NCBI GenBank assembly: GCA_016872645.1 | Contig: VGZH01000050.1 | Location: forward strand, 1-42,107 | Length of the DNA stretch: 42,107 nucleotides | DNA from: Planctomycetota bacterium | GTDB lineage: Bacteria > Planctomycetota > Planctomycetia > Planctomycetales > Planctomycetaceae | Direction of reading: 5' to 3' | Part shown: positions 16,626 to 26,427 of the stretch, piece by piece | Numbering within the stretch: the stretch's first letter is position 1 | Layout of the letters: every line of letters starts with the position of its first letter | Made by a program: the position numbers and the translations under genes | The notes under the pieces: model-generated | The model's database searches: none | Told to the model about the DNA's origin: nothing | The model's input: the letters and a program-made list of their open reading frames with translations, nothing else

Positions 16626-16838
16626 GAGAGTCCCCTTGATCGATTCGCAGCAGGCATCAATCACGACCCGGTTCATGTAACGGGGCGAGACTTTAACAAC
16701 GAGCTTTCAAAACGCAAACGGTTTTTTTGTCGGTTCCGCAACTTAACGCGACGACAAAAAATCACACACACCGCGCGTTGACAAACAATCTGAGAATCTC
16801 TCGCACGGTGAGTCGCGGCGAGACGGTTCCGCCGCCGA

Positions 16839-17867
<1,029 letters not shown>

Positions 17868-18168
17868 GAGTCAGTCCTAAATCCTGATTTGTCACCGTCC
17901 CCACGGGATTACCACGGTGGTACTTATTTTGGAGCGAAAACTGGAACGCACAAACAAACGCTCGGTGGCGTTTGACTCTGAAGAACCGATCGCTTGAGCG
18001 ATTCGGCTGGTTTGCATTGCTCGTTTGATTGATCGGCAGCAGCGTAGCGCAAAGGCCAACGAGCCACTGACACAAGGCCGGTGCGGCGCGTGGGAACGCA
18101 ACGATCTTGCACGACACTCACACACGGCGGTCTTTGCCCGAGCGGAATGATCGACAGGACCGGTCAAC
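17868..18168. other. Gene-free stretch upstream of the aldolase
   Basis: About 300 bases between the aldolase start and the kinase stop on the same strand. It should hold the aldolase promoter. No coding sequence or convincing terminator hairpin was seen. Confidence 0.4.
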
Positions 18169-18885
18169 TCAACCAACCGCAGGCCAAGTCACTCGGAAAG
18201 TCGTGCCGCTTTCCATCGATGATTCGCAGTCGATTTGCCCGCCGTGCTGCTCAACGATTCGCCAGCACTTACAAAGGCCGAATCCCAACCCACGACCAGC
18301 CTGCCTGCCAGAATAGAACGGATCAAATAGGTGTTCTCGCTCATCGGGGGACAGGCCGATGCCACGATCCTGAACGACAAACATCGCCGAACGCCGCGAT
18401 TCGAACTCCTGACTGAAAGATCCGACCGTGATGAAACTGCCAGCCGCCGATGCATTCAGGCTGTTGAGCAAGAGATTGCTGATGACCACTCGTAACTGCA
18501 CCGCATCCGCCAGAATCGTCACTGATGAGTCTCCTTCTCGAACGACTGTCAGTGACTTGGCCCGCAGCGATTCGCCTAACTTGAGAAGCATTTCGTCCAC
18601 GACGTCTACCAGATTCAGCAATTTCAGTTCCAACTTCGGCGGCCGAGCAAACAGCATCAGGTCGCCAATCATGTCACGGATACGGAGTGCTTGCGCTCCA
18701 ATGGTCAGCAGAGCTTGCCTTCGCTCCGGGTTGTTTTCGGTTTTGAGTAGCAGTTCCGCTCGGCCGACAATCGTCGCGACAGGATTATTGATCTCGTGTC
18801 CCGCTCCGGCCGCGAACTCGGCGAGGGCCTCGAGTTTCGCCCGCAGCATGGCATCTGAGGTCGAGATGCGGGGAAGCTCGGACAC
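18169..18885 (-). CDS. Soluble sensor-less histidine kinase
   Basis: A 239-residue histidine kinase with only the DHp and ATPase domains. The start is a GTG at 18885 with GAGGTGA 5 bases upstream; the frame is open further, but those residues are not conserved-looking. The H-box AGAGHEINNPVATIVGRAEL places the phosphoacceptor His at residue 30. The N-box is VVISNLLLNSLNAS, the G1 box DRGIGLSPDE, the F-box HLFDPFYSG and the G2 box GRGLGFGLCKCWRI. There is no PAS, GAF or transmembrane segment, so input must come from a partner or from cytoplasmic context. The HTH-REC regulator upstream on the same strand is a plausible partner, but a terminator lies between them, so they are not simply co-transcribed. 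Confidence 0.9.
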   Translation of the reverse strand: MSELPRISTSDAMLRAKLEALAEFAAGAGHEINNPVATIVGRAELLLKTENNPERRQALLTIGAQALRIRDMIGDLMLFARPPKLELKLLNLVDVVDEMLLKLGESLRAKSLTVVREGDSSVTILADAVQLRVVISNLLLNSLNASAAGSFITVGSFSQEFESRRSAMFVVQDRGIGLSPDEREHLFDPFYSGRQAGRGLGFGLCKCWRIVEQHGGQIDCESSMESGTTFRVTWPAVG

Positions 18886-18943
18886 GATGTTCACCTCGGC
18901 AAATTCCAAACAGGACTGAAGGCAACCACGTACTTCAAAAAGA

Positions 18944-18971
18944 AAACCCGGCTCCCACGGAAGCCGGGTTT
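18944..18971 (-). terminator. Intrinsic terminator of the HTH-REC gene
   Basis: A perfect 10-base stem (AAACCCGGCT with AGCCGGGTTT) and an 8-base loop, followed on the minus strand by TTTTCTTTTT. It lies 33 bases after the stop codon of the response regulator and about 60 bases before the kinase start codon. It is the clearest rho-independent terminator in the window and separates the two signalling genes into two transcripts. Confidence 0.85.
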
Positions 18972-19003
18972 GCAATCTCAATTATCCGATTGAAATCTCA
19001 AAT

Positions 19004-19585
19004 CTACTTCACGGCAACGGGCTCGACGTCCAGCAGCAAGCAAATCCGCTCGATAAGATTTTCAACTTCAAACGGCTTTTGCATAAACTCGTTTGCGCCG
19101 TTGGCTTTCAAGTCTTCGATCTTGTCTTGCTCGACCATGCCGCTGATACAGATGATCTTTACGTCGTCGAGTGAGTTGTCGCTGCGAACTCGTTGGCAGA
19201 CTTCCTTGCCGTTGATGTCCGGCAGCATCACGTCCAGCACGATCACGTCCGGGTGATATTCGCGGACCATCATGCCAGCGTCGAAGCCGTTGTTGGCCAC
19301 GCGAATTTCAAAGCGGCCGTCCGCTTCGAGCGCGTCGCGAATCAGTTCCACGAGTTCCTCGTCATCGTCGACGATCAATGCCTTGCGGCGTCCGCTTTCG
19401 AGGGCATCGGTCGGGATGCCGTTCTCTTTCATGAAGCGATACAGAATGTCCCGCGGAATGCGGCGGAACCGCGATCCGGGAACGCGAAATCCTCGCAACT
19501 GGCCGGAGTCGAAACAGCGAATGATCGTCTGCTGACTCACCTTGCAAATTTTGGCAGCTTCACCGGTCGTGAATACGGTTTTCAT
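19004..19585 (-). CDS. HTH-REC response regulator (DNA-binding domain first)
   Basis: A 193-residue regulator with reversed domain order. Residues 1-52 are an excisionase/MerR-type helix-turn-helix (TTGEAAKICKVSQQTIIRC, then GFRVPGSRFRRIP). Residues about 68-190 are a receiver domain with acidic pocket IVDDDEE (Asp73, Asp74), phosphoacceptor Asp118 in VIVLDVMLPDING, the switch Ser in ICISGM and the invariant Lys in MQKPF. The ATG at 19585 has AAGGA about 10 bases upstream; the 44 residues further upstream in frame are low-complexity and unlikely to be translated. Most response regulators carry the output domain C-terminally, so this order is notable. It ends at the strong terminator 18944-18971. 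Confidence 0.9.
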   Translation of the reverse strand: MKTVFTTGEAAKICKVSQQTIIRCFDSGQLRGFRVPGSRFRRIPRDILYRFMKENGIPTDALESGRRKALIVDDDEELVELIRDALEADGRFEIRVANNGFDAGMMVREYHPDVIVLDVMLPDINGKEVCQRVRSDNSLDDVKIICISGMVEQDKIEDLKANGANEFMQKPFEVENLIERICLLLDVEPVAVK

Positions 19586-20052
19586 CAGGCATCCATCCTT
19601 TGAACTGGCCGATCCGCCTGATGTCTCAGTCCTCTGAGAATCGGTCGGATGCGGTGAGACTTCCTTGTCCTTCTCAGCGCTGAAGATGATGAACGGAATC
19701 GTCAACGGACTCGCCAATGACGTGTGCCGAGCTAGTAAACCTTAGCAATCTTGACTGTCTTATCGGTTCTCAAGGTCGTTCACGTTGAGCCAACCTACCA
19801 GCTTTAGCACGGCGGCGATTGTTGTGTATTCCCCGAAATCGGTCAACAGCCGTTTCTTCCCTCAAAACCCCCGTCCTGATGAAGTCGCAAACTCACGCAA
19901 ATCAACGCATTTTGTCGAGTCCAGCAATCTTTGCCGCAAAGGCAATCGCACCCTCCTAATGTCCGCTGCGATCACCCTGGGCGAAAATTCAGAGAACGAT
20001 CCTGCAGATCATCGCTGGCCGTTCGTGAGAAACATCCGCAAAAGCTAAACAC
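19586..20052. other. Gene-free stretch upstream of the HTH-REC gene
   Basis: About 470 bases between the regulator start and the hemP stop. It should hold the regulator's promoter. I see no protein-like frame, RNA gene or clear hairpin. Confidence 0.4.
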
Positions 20053-20235
20053 TCATTTCTGCAGGATCAGCTTTCCGTTGCGGGTCAGCTTCAGCCGGTA
20101 CAGTTCATCACCATGACGAATCAACAATTCCTTCTCTCCACGCAATAGATCGCTGGAGGCCATCTCGCGAACAACCTTCGCTGCCGCCGATCGAACTTCA
20201 ACTGGCGCTCGGCTGGCAGGCGTTTCGTGTATCAT
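20053..20235 (-). CDS. hemP: Hemin uptake protein HemP-like
   Basis: A 60-residue protein whose second half matches the HemP/HmuP family: SDLLRGEKELLIRHGDEL, then YRLKLTRNGKLILQK, with the conserved pattern of a hydrophobic strand, H-G, Y-x-L-x-L-T and NGKLIL at the C-terminus. In proteobacteria HemP/HmuP is linked to heme uptake and can activate the heme receptor gene. Here no TonB-dependent receptor or heme transporter is nearby, so the role is open. It follows the DUF1559 gene by 52 bases on the same strand and may be read from the same promoter. The family match is good despite the short length. Confidence 0.78.
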   Translation of the reverse strand: MIHETPASRAPVEVRSAAAKVVREMASSDLLRGEKELLIRHGDELYRLKLTRNGKLILQK

Positions 20236-20287
20236 GGCCGGACTCCGTCGAGGATCGCCGAGTTCACCGTACGCGCATCAGGCGTGA

Positions 20288-21298
20288 CTAGAAGTCACCC
20301 ACGAGATCACGACCGGCACGAGTCCCCAAAGCCCGCCACGTCTGCAGGCTGATATTGTTGCTGATTCCTCGCACGGCCCCGTCCGCCATCAACGAATGCA
20401 CGGTTCCCGGGTGATAACTTCGCGACGTAACGATCGCATAGGTATTGACCGTCGCGGACGATCCTTCGCGCATGCCCGACACATCAATGTCGTAACGCAC
20501 GCCGGCTTGCAGGTGCGGCACTTCGGCATTCGGAGTGAACGTTGTCGTGACGCCGTTGTGAATCGCGCGTCCACAGACCCATTCACTGTGGCCATTGGTG
20601 GCCGACCATCCGCCGCCAGTTGTGTACGTTCCCGACACGGCAGCCGGACTCGCTGGGCCAGTTGCAGGCATGGTGGGCACGTCATGAAAGCGAGGCGTGA
20701 ATGCCTTGACCTCGCTAAAAGCGATCGTCGAACTGGATCCGTCGCGAAAATCACGCAGCCCGATCCTGGCGTTTGGAGCCAAGGCACCCGTTCCAATCTG
20801 TCCATTCGTGGGGTTAAAAATTAGGTATTCGCCCATGTTGGCTCCGTAGCACAGCGGCCGATGCTCCGGTACACCAGAAGCGTTCAGTCGAACGCGATCA
20901 TTCGGATCGCTCGGGCACATGTAGATCGGAATCCGCACGGTTGCGATCCCGAACGGCGGAAACACAGAGGTGTTCGCCGCATGGTGATACCCGAAACTGA
21001 AATTGATCTTCTTGTATTCCGATCCGCCGTCGATGTACGGGAGGATGTAAGCCTGAGCTGACCATGGCTGAGTCACGCTGGTTCCGGACACACAACCCGA
21101 AGGCGGGAAACAGCTGTGATTCGCCTCGTAGTTGTGCAGAGCCAGACCGATCTGCTTCAGATTGTTCTTGCACTGACTTCGACGAGCCGCTTCGCGAGCT
21201 TGCTGCACTGCTGGCAACAGGAGAGCAATTAAGATCGCAATCACAGCGATCACCACAAGCAACTCAATGAGCGTAAATCCACGACGAGATCCTCGCAT
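20288..21298 (-). CDS. DUF1559 pseudopilin-like protein (H-x9-DG type)
   Basis: A 336-residue member of the DUF1559 family, very large in planctomycetes. The N-terminus is a type IV pilin-like signal: [20 protein letters not shown], with cleavage expected after Gly7 and Glu at position 5 of the mature protein. It is followed by the helix [20 protein letters not shown] and the family block [17 protein letters not shown]. The end has the H-x9-DG motif [12 protein letters not shown]. The mature protein should be anchored by the N-terminal helix with the domain outside. The ATG has a strong GGAGGTG ribosome site. The function of the family is not settled; pilus-like surface fibre or envelope protein are suggestions only. 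It is transcribed toward hemP. Confidence 0.93.
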   Translation of the reverse strand: MRGSRRGFTLIELLVVIAVIAILIALLLPAVQQAREAARRSQCKNNLKQIGLALHNYEANHSCFPPSGCVSGTSVTQPWSAQAYILPYIDGGSEYKKINFSFGYHHAANTSVFPPFGIATVRIPIYMCPSDPNDRVRLNASGVPEHRPLCYGANMGEYLIFNPTNGQIGTGALAPNARIGLRDFRDGSSSTIAFSEVKAFTPRFHDVPTMPATGPASPAAVSGTYTTGGGWSATNGHSEWVCGRAIHNGVTTTFTPNAEVPHLQAGVRYDIDVSGMREGSSATVNTYAIVTSRSYHPGTVHSLMADGAVRGISNNISLQTWRALGTRAGRDLVGDF

Positions 21299-21527
21299 TA
21301 CCGCACACCTCCAGGGAAAAAAGTCACCACCGAGCGACGAATTTGGGGCCCAGATGGCTGGCGAGCCGTGGAGGCTTAGCTGGCGACTGGAAGGTCATTC
21401 ACGAAATTGAGACTCAGTTTCAATTTCAACAGCGGAAGAATAGCGACGCCAACGAAATCGTCAAGCATGGTTTCGAAGGAACTCAGCAAACATAGGCACA
21501 ACTCAGCCCTCGAAGGCAAGTTGCAAC

Positions 21528-23393
21528 CTAGGTTCCTAGCCGTGATGGCGTCGACAAATACAGCATCAACACGACGAGATCAGCCGGCGTAATTCCGCTG
21601 ATGCGACTCGCTTGCCCGATGTGCCGCGGGCGGACCCGACTTAGCCTCTCCTTCGCTTCGGCTCGAAGTTGTGGGCAGGCATGGAAATCAAAGGCGTCCG
21701 GGATGCGAACCGTGTCAACTTGCTCCTGACGCTCAATGGTCGCCGTCTGTCGACGAATATAACCAGCGTACTTGGCCTCGATCGAAAGTTGCTTCGCCGC
21801 CAACGTCGGCAAGTTTAACGACCGCGCTTCCTCGCTGAACTGACAAACGTCGAGCCACTCGATCTCCGGTCGGCGCAGCCATTCTTCGAGGCTGTGCCCT
21901 TGATGGAACTTCTTGACCGCCAATTCATACGCCACGGCAATCGCCGCTTCGTGAGCCTTCCAGCGGCATACCCGTTCGCCCGACGCCAGTCCGACGCGGG
22001 CACCAACCGGAGTTAACCGTCGGTCGGCATTGTCATGCCGCAGGAGCAGGCGGTATTCCGCTCTTGAAGTAAACATGCGGTAGGGCTCATCGACCCCCTT
22101 CGTGACGAGGTCATCAATCATCACGCCCAGATACGCCTGGCAGCGATCAAGAATCAGCGGTTGTTTGTCGGCAATCTTCAACGCCGCGTTGGCCCCCGCG
22201 AGCAAGCCCTGTCCAGCCGCCTCTTCATAGCCGGTTGTCCCGTTGATCTGCCCAGCGAAATACAGCCCCTCGACCCGCTTCGTTTCGAGTGAGGCGTGCA
22301 ACTGCGTTGGGGGAGCGAAGTCGTACTCGACCGCGTAGCCATAGCGCATGATCTCGGCTCGTTCGAGGCCGGGGATCAAATGCACCAATTCCTCCTGCAC
22401 GTCGCGAGGCAGGCTGGTCGAGATGCCGTTGCAATAGTACTCGCAGGTGTGGCGCCCTTCGGGCTCCAGAAAGATGTGATGAGCGGTCTTGTCAGCAAAC
22501 CGTACCACTTTGTCTTCGATGCTTGGACAATAGCGTGGTCCGGTCGATTGAATCTGTCCCGAATACATGGGTGCCCGATGCAAATTGGCTCGAATGAGAT
22601 CGTGGACTCGCTCGTTCGTTTCGGTCAGGTGACAGCACATCTGCGGTTGAGTGATCGCGTCGGTCAGGAACGAGAACGGCTGCGGTTCGTCGTCCCCCGG
22701 TTGCTCCTGAGTGGCTGAGAAATCAATCGTGCGTCCATTGATCCGGCACGGCGTACCGGTCTTGAATCGCCGCAGTTCAAAGCCGAGTTCGGTCAGAGTG
22801 TGCGACAATCCGGTCGTCGTTCCTTCCCCTGCTCGGCCCCCGGAGACTTTGGCTTCGCCGGTGTGCATGATCGCTTGCAGGAACGTCCCGGTCGTGATGA
22901 CGACCGCCTTGGCTCGGTAGATTGCTCCCCCTTTGACGCGAACACCTTGTATCTGGTTGAGATAACGGCCATCGGTCATCGGCCCACGGCTTTCGGCCGA
23001 GCATTTCAGCCCCTCGACCACTTCTTGCCGCAGAGTCAGATTCTCTTGCTGCTCGACTCGCCACTTCATCGCGAACTGATACGCCTTCTTGTCGGCCTGT
23101 GCACGCGGGCTGTGCATGGCCGGGCCTTTGGTGCGGTTGAGCATCCGAAATTGAATACCGGTCTCGTCGATGACTCGCCCCATTTCGCCGCCAAGGGCGT
23201 CGATCTCACGGACGATCTGTCCTTTCGCGACACCGCCAATCGCCGGATTGCAGCTCATTGCGGCGACCATGTCGCAGCTCATGGTCAGCAACGCGGTCTT
23301 CGCACCAAGTCGTGCGGATGCCAGCGCCGCTTCGCAGCCGGCGTGTCCGGCTCCGATCACCACCACGTCAAAATCGTAGATCACGTCGCTCAT
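21528..23393 (-). CDS. mnmG: tRNA uridine-5-carboxymethylaminomethyl modification enzyme MnmG
   Basis: MnmG (GidA) works with MnmE to install the carboxymethylaminomethyl group at uridine 34 of several tRNAs, using FAD, NADH and methylenetetrahydrofolate. The 621-residue length is normal. The FAD-binding motif VVIGAGHAGCEAALASARLG is at residues 10-29, the first signature SCNPAIGGVAKGQIVREID follows, and the second signature falls in GLYFAGQINGTTGYEEAAGQ. The C-terminal helical MnmE-binding domain ends in PRHIGQASRISGITPADL. mnmE is not next to it. It starts 44 bases from the divergent SGNH hydrolase gene. Confidence 0.97.
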   Translation of the reverse strand: MSDVIYDFDVVVIGAGHAGCEAALASARLGAKTALLTMSCDMVAAMSCNPAIGGVAKGQIVREIDALGGEMGRVIDETGIQFRMLNRTKGPAMHSPRAQADKKAYQFAMKWRVEQQENLTLRQEVVEGLKCSAESRGPMTDGRYLNQIQGVRVKGGAIYRAKAVVITTGTFLQAIMHTGEAKVSGGRAGEGTTTGLSHTLTELGFELRRFKTGTPCRINGRTIDFSATQEQPGDDEPQPFSFLTDAITQPQMCCHLTETNERVHDLIRANLHRAPMYSGQIQSTGPRYCPSIEDKVVRFADKTAHHIFLEPEGRHTCEYYCNGISTSLPRDVQEELVHLIPGLERAEIMRYGYAVEYDFAPPTQLHASLETKRVEGLYFAGQINGTTGYEEAAGQGLLAGANAALKIADKQPLILDRCQAYLGVMIDDLVTKGVDEPYRMFTSRAEYRLLLRHDNADRRLTPVGARVGLASGERVCRWKAHEAAIAVAYELAVKKFHQGHSLEEWLRRPEIEWLDVCQFSEEARSLNLPTLAAKQLSIEAKYAGYIRRQTATIERQEQVDTVRIPDAFDFHACPQLRAEAKERLSRVRPRHIGQASRISGITPADLVVLMLYLSTPSRLGT

Positions 23394-23437
23394 CGCTTGC
23401 TCTCGCGTCCGGGAATTCGGCGCGAGATCATATCGGC

Positions 23438-24463
23438 ATGAGCGGCCTCAACCAATTCGCGACGTACCTGTTCTCCAGCGGAGATGCGTTCTTCGTTGGA
23501 GCCGCGTTGATTGCCCTCGGCCGAGCAACCACTTGGCGATTTCGGAGAAATCCGTTCGCAAAAGGGTTGCGACTGGTGACTGTGCTTGGAGTCATCTTCT
23601 GCGGCCTGTCGATGACACCGCTCCCTTTGTGGCTCTACGGCCTCTGCCTGATTACGCCTCTTGTCAGTTTGAATGTGCCGTTTCAAGCCGAAAGCCAATC
23701 TGGTTGTCGACGAATCGTCCGCCGAGCACAGCCACTCGTCGAATTCCTGTGGGTCACGACTGTCGCCACAGAGTTGATTGATCGTCACCGACTGTACGCT
23801 CCTCCGTTGGTAACCTTGCCGGCGGAAGCACATGTCATTGGCGATTCCCTGAGTGCCGGCATCGCCAACGAGCAAGAGCACCTCTGGCCGAGTTTGCTCG
23901 CGAGTGAATGGCACGTGCCGGTGAAGAATCACGCTCAAGCCGGAGCCACCACCGCGTCCGCTTTTCGGCAGGCCGAAGAGATCGAATGCGACGACTGCCT
24001 CGTACTGATTGAGATTGGCGGCAACGATCTGCTCAGCGGCCGAGACGCACAGCAAATCGAAGCAGACTTAAATCGGTTGTTGACCCGGCTCAGTCCGTCC
24101 AAGGCGGATCGGACGCTGATAATGTTCGAGCTTCCTGTGCCACCCCTTCCCAGTGGCTACGAATTCGCGCGGCTGCAACGCCGACTGGCTCATCGACACG
24201 CCGTGCGCCTGATTCCACGCCGCGAGTTCGCCAAAGTGCTGCTCGCCCCGGGTGCCACAACTGACGGCTTGCACCTTTCTCGAAGCGGGCACCGAACCGC
24301 GGCTGATTGGGTGCTGCAAAAGCTGACACATGGTCGCCGACAATGGATGACTACCAACCCAGGAACGAACGCCGACAAGCTCATCGAAAGAGGAACTAAA
24401 AACTCATACGATCAGGTGACAACGTCTATCCGACCTCAACCAACGGTTTGCCTAGCACATTGA
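23438..24463 (+). CDS. Membrane-anchored SGNH/GDSL hydrolase
   Basis: A 341-residue esterase-like protein. The ATG at 23438 is chosen because the longer frame runs antisense into mnmG and reads as Arg/Ser-rich noise. Residues 1-85 contain two or three hydrophobic segments ([26 protein letters not shown] and [15 protein letters not shown]), so the protein is probably in the membrane with the catalytic domain after it. The catalytic domain has block [14 protein letters not shown] with the nucleophile Ser, block [12 protein letters not shown] and block [13 protein letters not shown] with the Asp-x-x-His pair. The substrate could be an acyl or acetyl ester on a lipid or polysaccharide. No strong ribosome site is visible. 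Its 3' end overlaps the 3' end of the DUF1963-like gene on the other strand. Confidence 0.85.
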   Translation: MSGLNQFATYLFSSGDAFFVGAALIALGRATTWRFRRNPFAKGLRLVTVLGVIFCGLSMTPLPLWLYGLCLITPLVSLNVPFQAESQSGCRRIVRRAQPLVEFLWVTTVATELIDRHRLYAPPLVTLPAEAHVIGDSLSAGIANEQEHLWPSLLASEWHVPVKNHAQAGATTASAFRQAEEIECDDCLVLIEIGGNDLLSGRDAQQIEADLNRLLTRLSPSKADRTLIMFELPVPPLPSGYEFARLQRRLAHRHAVRLIPRREFAKVLLAPGATTDGLHLSRSGHRTAADWVLQKLTHGRRQWMTTNPGTNADKLIERGTKNSYDQVTTSIRPQPTVCLAH

Positions 24464-25086
24464 ACTTCGGCGCGACTCCCAGTCCCGGTTGCGTGCTGGC
24501 CGACATCCGGCCATTGGCTCGTTGAGGAGCGCCGTCGGCGAAGCTGACAGTGACGTAGCTGTTGAAGTCGGTCGTCGTGAACAGGTCCAACCGGGACGCA
24601 ATCGAATAGAGGTTCTGGCGGCATTAACGGGACGAATTTCTCGCGTGTCGGCAAAGCATAGCTGCGAACAATTTGCTCCACATCAAAGACCATGAAAACC
24701 GTAATCAAACGATCTTGCCAAACGGTGCCGAGACTCGGTTCGCTAAGTCGAACCTGTGCCAGAAAACGAATCGGATCAGAGACTCCATCACGGACCGGCC
24801 AAGTGTCGCCTGCCTCGGCATACGGTCGGCCACCGACATGCGATTTAACGATCAAGTCATCTTCAGTGACCGAGTCGTTTTCGACGGGACGCAGCATTTG
24901 AACGGACGGACAATCTGTCGCCATTTCACGAACCGTGGCCAAGATTTCGTGCCGTACAGTCGCTGAGAGATTTCGATTGGCCTGCCTGGCCCAATAGGCT
25001 CGCAGGTTGTGAGGCAGCAAAACGGCGATCAACAGGCTCACCAGCAACCCGCCAATCGTCCAGCCAAGGATCGATCCCAATATCAC
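24426..25086 (-). pseudogene. Frameshifted DUF1963 (YwqG-like) membrane-anchored protein
   Basis: A GTG at 25086 with GGGAG 5 bases upstream opens a protein with one N-terminal membrane helix (ILGSILGWTIGGLLVSLLIA). A domain like DUF1963 follows: VKSHVGGRPYAEAGDTWPV and PIRFLAQVRLSE. After about residue 160 (near [10 protein letters not shown], around 24605) this frame becomes Arg/Gln-rich noise ending at 24436. The neighbouring frame instead reads [20 protein letters not shown], then VTVSFADG and ends [17 protein letters not shown], stopping at 24426; that is clearly the original C-terminus. A one-base shift, possibly with some lost sequence, has therefore broken the gene. It could be a sequencing error or real decay. 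The function of the family is unknown. Confidence 0.7.
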
Positions 25087-25144
25087 AATTGCTCCCTAGA
25101 CGGTTTCAAGGAGTCTAAAACCGTCGAGCTCGCGCGTTCAAATG

Positions 25145-26359
25145 TCATCCGAACGTCCAGACATGCACCCAGCCGCCGATGTCGGTCGCGGCGAGCGTAC
25201 GTTGATCGGGAGACAGCGCGATCGACGACGTCCAATCTTTGAATTGCCCGCCGCGCGGTTTTCCGAGTTGAGCGACCTCTTTGCCGTCTTCGACTTGGCA
25301 AATGCGAATGACGGTGTCTCGACCCGCGGAGATCACGAACTTGCCATCGGCGGTGAATTTCACGTCGGTCGCTCCGGATTGATGACCGGAGATCGTCCGC
25401 ACCAGCTTGCCGGTTTCCATTTCCAGCAGATGAACTTGGCCGTTGTCGGTCTCGCCCCCTTGAACCGCCGCGACAAGCTTTCCATCCGGCGAGATGTCGA
25501 GCGCGACTAATCCATTGGCGATGAACTTTCGCCACATCTGCGCCGACCCATACGTGTTTTGTTTCGGGTCGAGCTTCGGGAACTGCACCTTTAGCAGATC
25601 GAGCTGCTCGGCACCGTCGGCGACGTTGAATCGTTTCAGCGCCGGACACGGGATGTCGAAGTCGTCTCGCTTGTAGCGATATTCGGAGACGACCGCCGTT
25701 TCGCCATCACCGGTCAGCGCAGTCGCGACGATCCAGTTCCACAGAGACCCGTTCCAACGCGACAGCTCTTTCCGAGCCGCCACATCCCACGCGATGACTA
25801 ACGACGATTGATCGCCGGTCAGCAACCGACGCCCATCCGTGCTCAGCGACATCGCGTCGATCCAATCACGATGACCTTCCAGCGTGTGCGTTGAGCCAAT
25901 CGTTTCAATTTTGATTCCCGGACCATCTTTGTCGTCGGGTGACACTTTCTTGCCCGCTCGTCTCGCCTCGGCATCACGCAGTTCGTGATCGACGACCACC
26001 TCAGTGAATCCGCTCGGCGACGCCGCGACATCCCAAAATCGAATCGTCTTGTCGAAGCTGGCCGAGATCAGCGTTTTGCCATCCGGCGTGATCGCTAAGC
26101 GGCTGATCCCGTTTGTGTGCCCCACCAAACTGAGCTTCGGAACCGGCGCGACTCCGACCGACTTCGTCTGTTGCTCAATCGGCGGGATGTCGGTCGGCTC
26201 CGGCAACTCCCAGATCAGCAATCTTCCGTCTCGATCCCCCGCTGCGATGCGACGATCCGAACCGAGAAACGCCACCGCCATCGGCCATGCTCCCTCGTTT
26301 CGATTCTGAAACGGGAGCTGCCAGATTTGCTTCGAGGTTTGTGGATTGATGTCAGGCAT
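25145..26359 (-). CDS. WD40-repeat protein
   Basis: A 404-residue beta-propeller protein made of WD40-type repeats. Clear repeat cores are GHTNGISRLAITPDGKTLIS with FWDVA, GHRDWIDAMSLSTDGRRLLT with AWDVA, and GHQSGATDVKFTADGKFVIS; weaker blades are at both ends (AFLGSDRRIAAGDRDGRLLIW and SPDQRTLAATDIGGWVHVW). There is no obvious signal peptide, although partners in this gene set are exported. The ATG at 26359 is preferred over 26389, which lies in a palindromic spacer. In planctomycetes a WD40 or c-type cytochrome gene is often found with DUF1501 and DUF1549 genes, as here; the set's function is not established. Confidence 0.9.
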   Translation of the reverse strand: MPDINPQTSKQIWQLPFQNRNEGAWPMAVAFLGSDRRIAAGDRDGRLLIWELPEPTDIPPIEQQTKSVGVAPVPKLSLVGHTNGISRLAITPDGKTLISASFDKTIRFWDVAASPSGFTEVVVDHELRDAEARRAGKKVSPDDKDGPGIKIETIGSTHTLEGHRDWIDAMSLSTDGRRLLTGDQSSLVIAWDVAARKELSRWNGSLWNWIVATALTGDGETAVVSEYRYKRDDFDIPCPALKRFNVADGAEQLDLLKVQFPKLDPKQNTYGSAQMWRKFIANGLVALDISPDGKLVAAVQGGETDNGQVHLLEMETGKLVRTISGHQSGATDVKFTADGKFVISAGRDTVIRICQVEDGKEVAQLGKPRGGQFKDWTSSIALSPDQRTLAATDIGGWVHVWTFG

Positions 26360-26368
26360 GTTCCGTAG

Positions 26369-26427
26369 GACAGGCGGCTCGCCTGTCATTCGAGTTCAGG
26401 GATGACGCACAAGCGAGTCGCTCGTGC
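26369..26427. repeat. Two GTAG-tagged palindromes between DUF1501 and WD40 genes
   Basis: Two adjacent palindromes fill the short spacer. The first has perfect arms GACAGGCG (26369-26376) and CGCCTGTC (26380-26387), preceded on the plus strand by CGTAG. The second has arms 26407-26416 and 26418-26427 with one mismatch (GCACAAGCGA/TCGCTCGTGC); on the minus strand it is preceded by CGTAG, and that TAG is the stop codon of the DUF1501 gene. The two face outward from opposite ends. RNA made from the minus strand would fold into hairpins between the two coding regions. Confidence 0.65.

Noticed and set aside
16723-16761. A/T-rich inverted repeat (TTTTTTGTCG with CGACAAAAAA) downstream of the aldolase
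   Set aside because: The stem is mostly A-T pairs with a 19-base loop, too weak to call a terminator, although its position would suit one.
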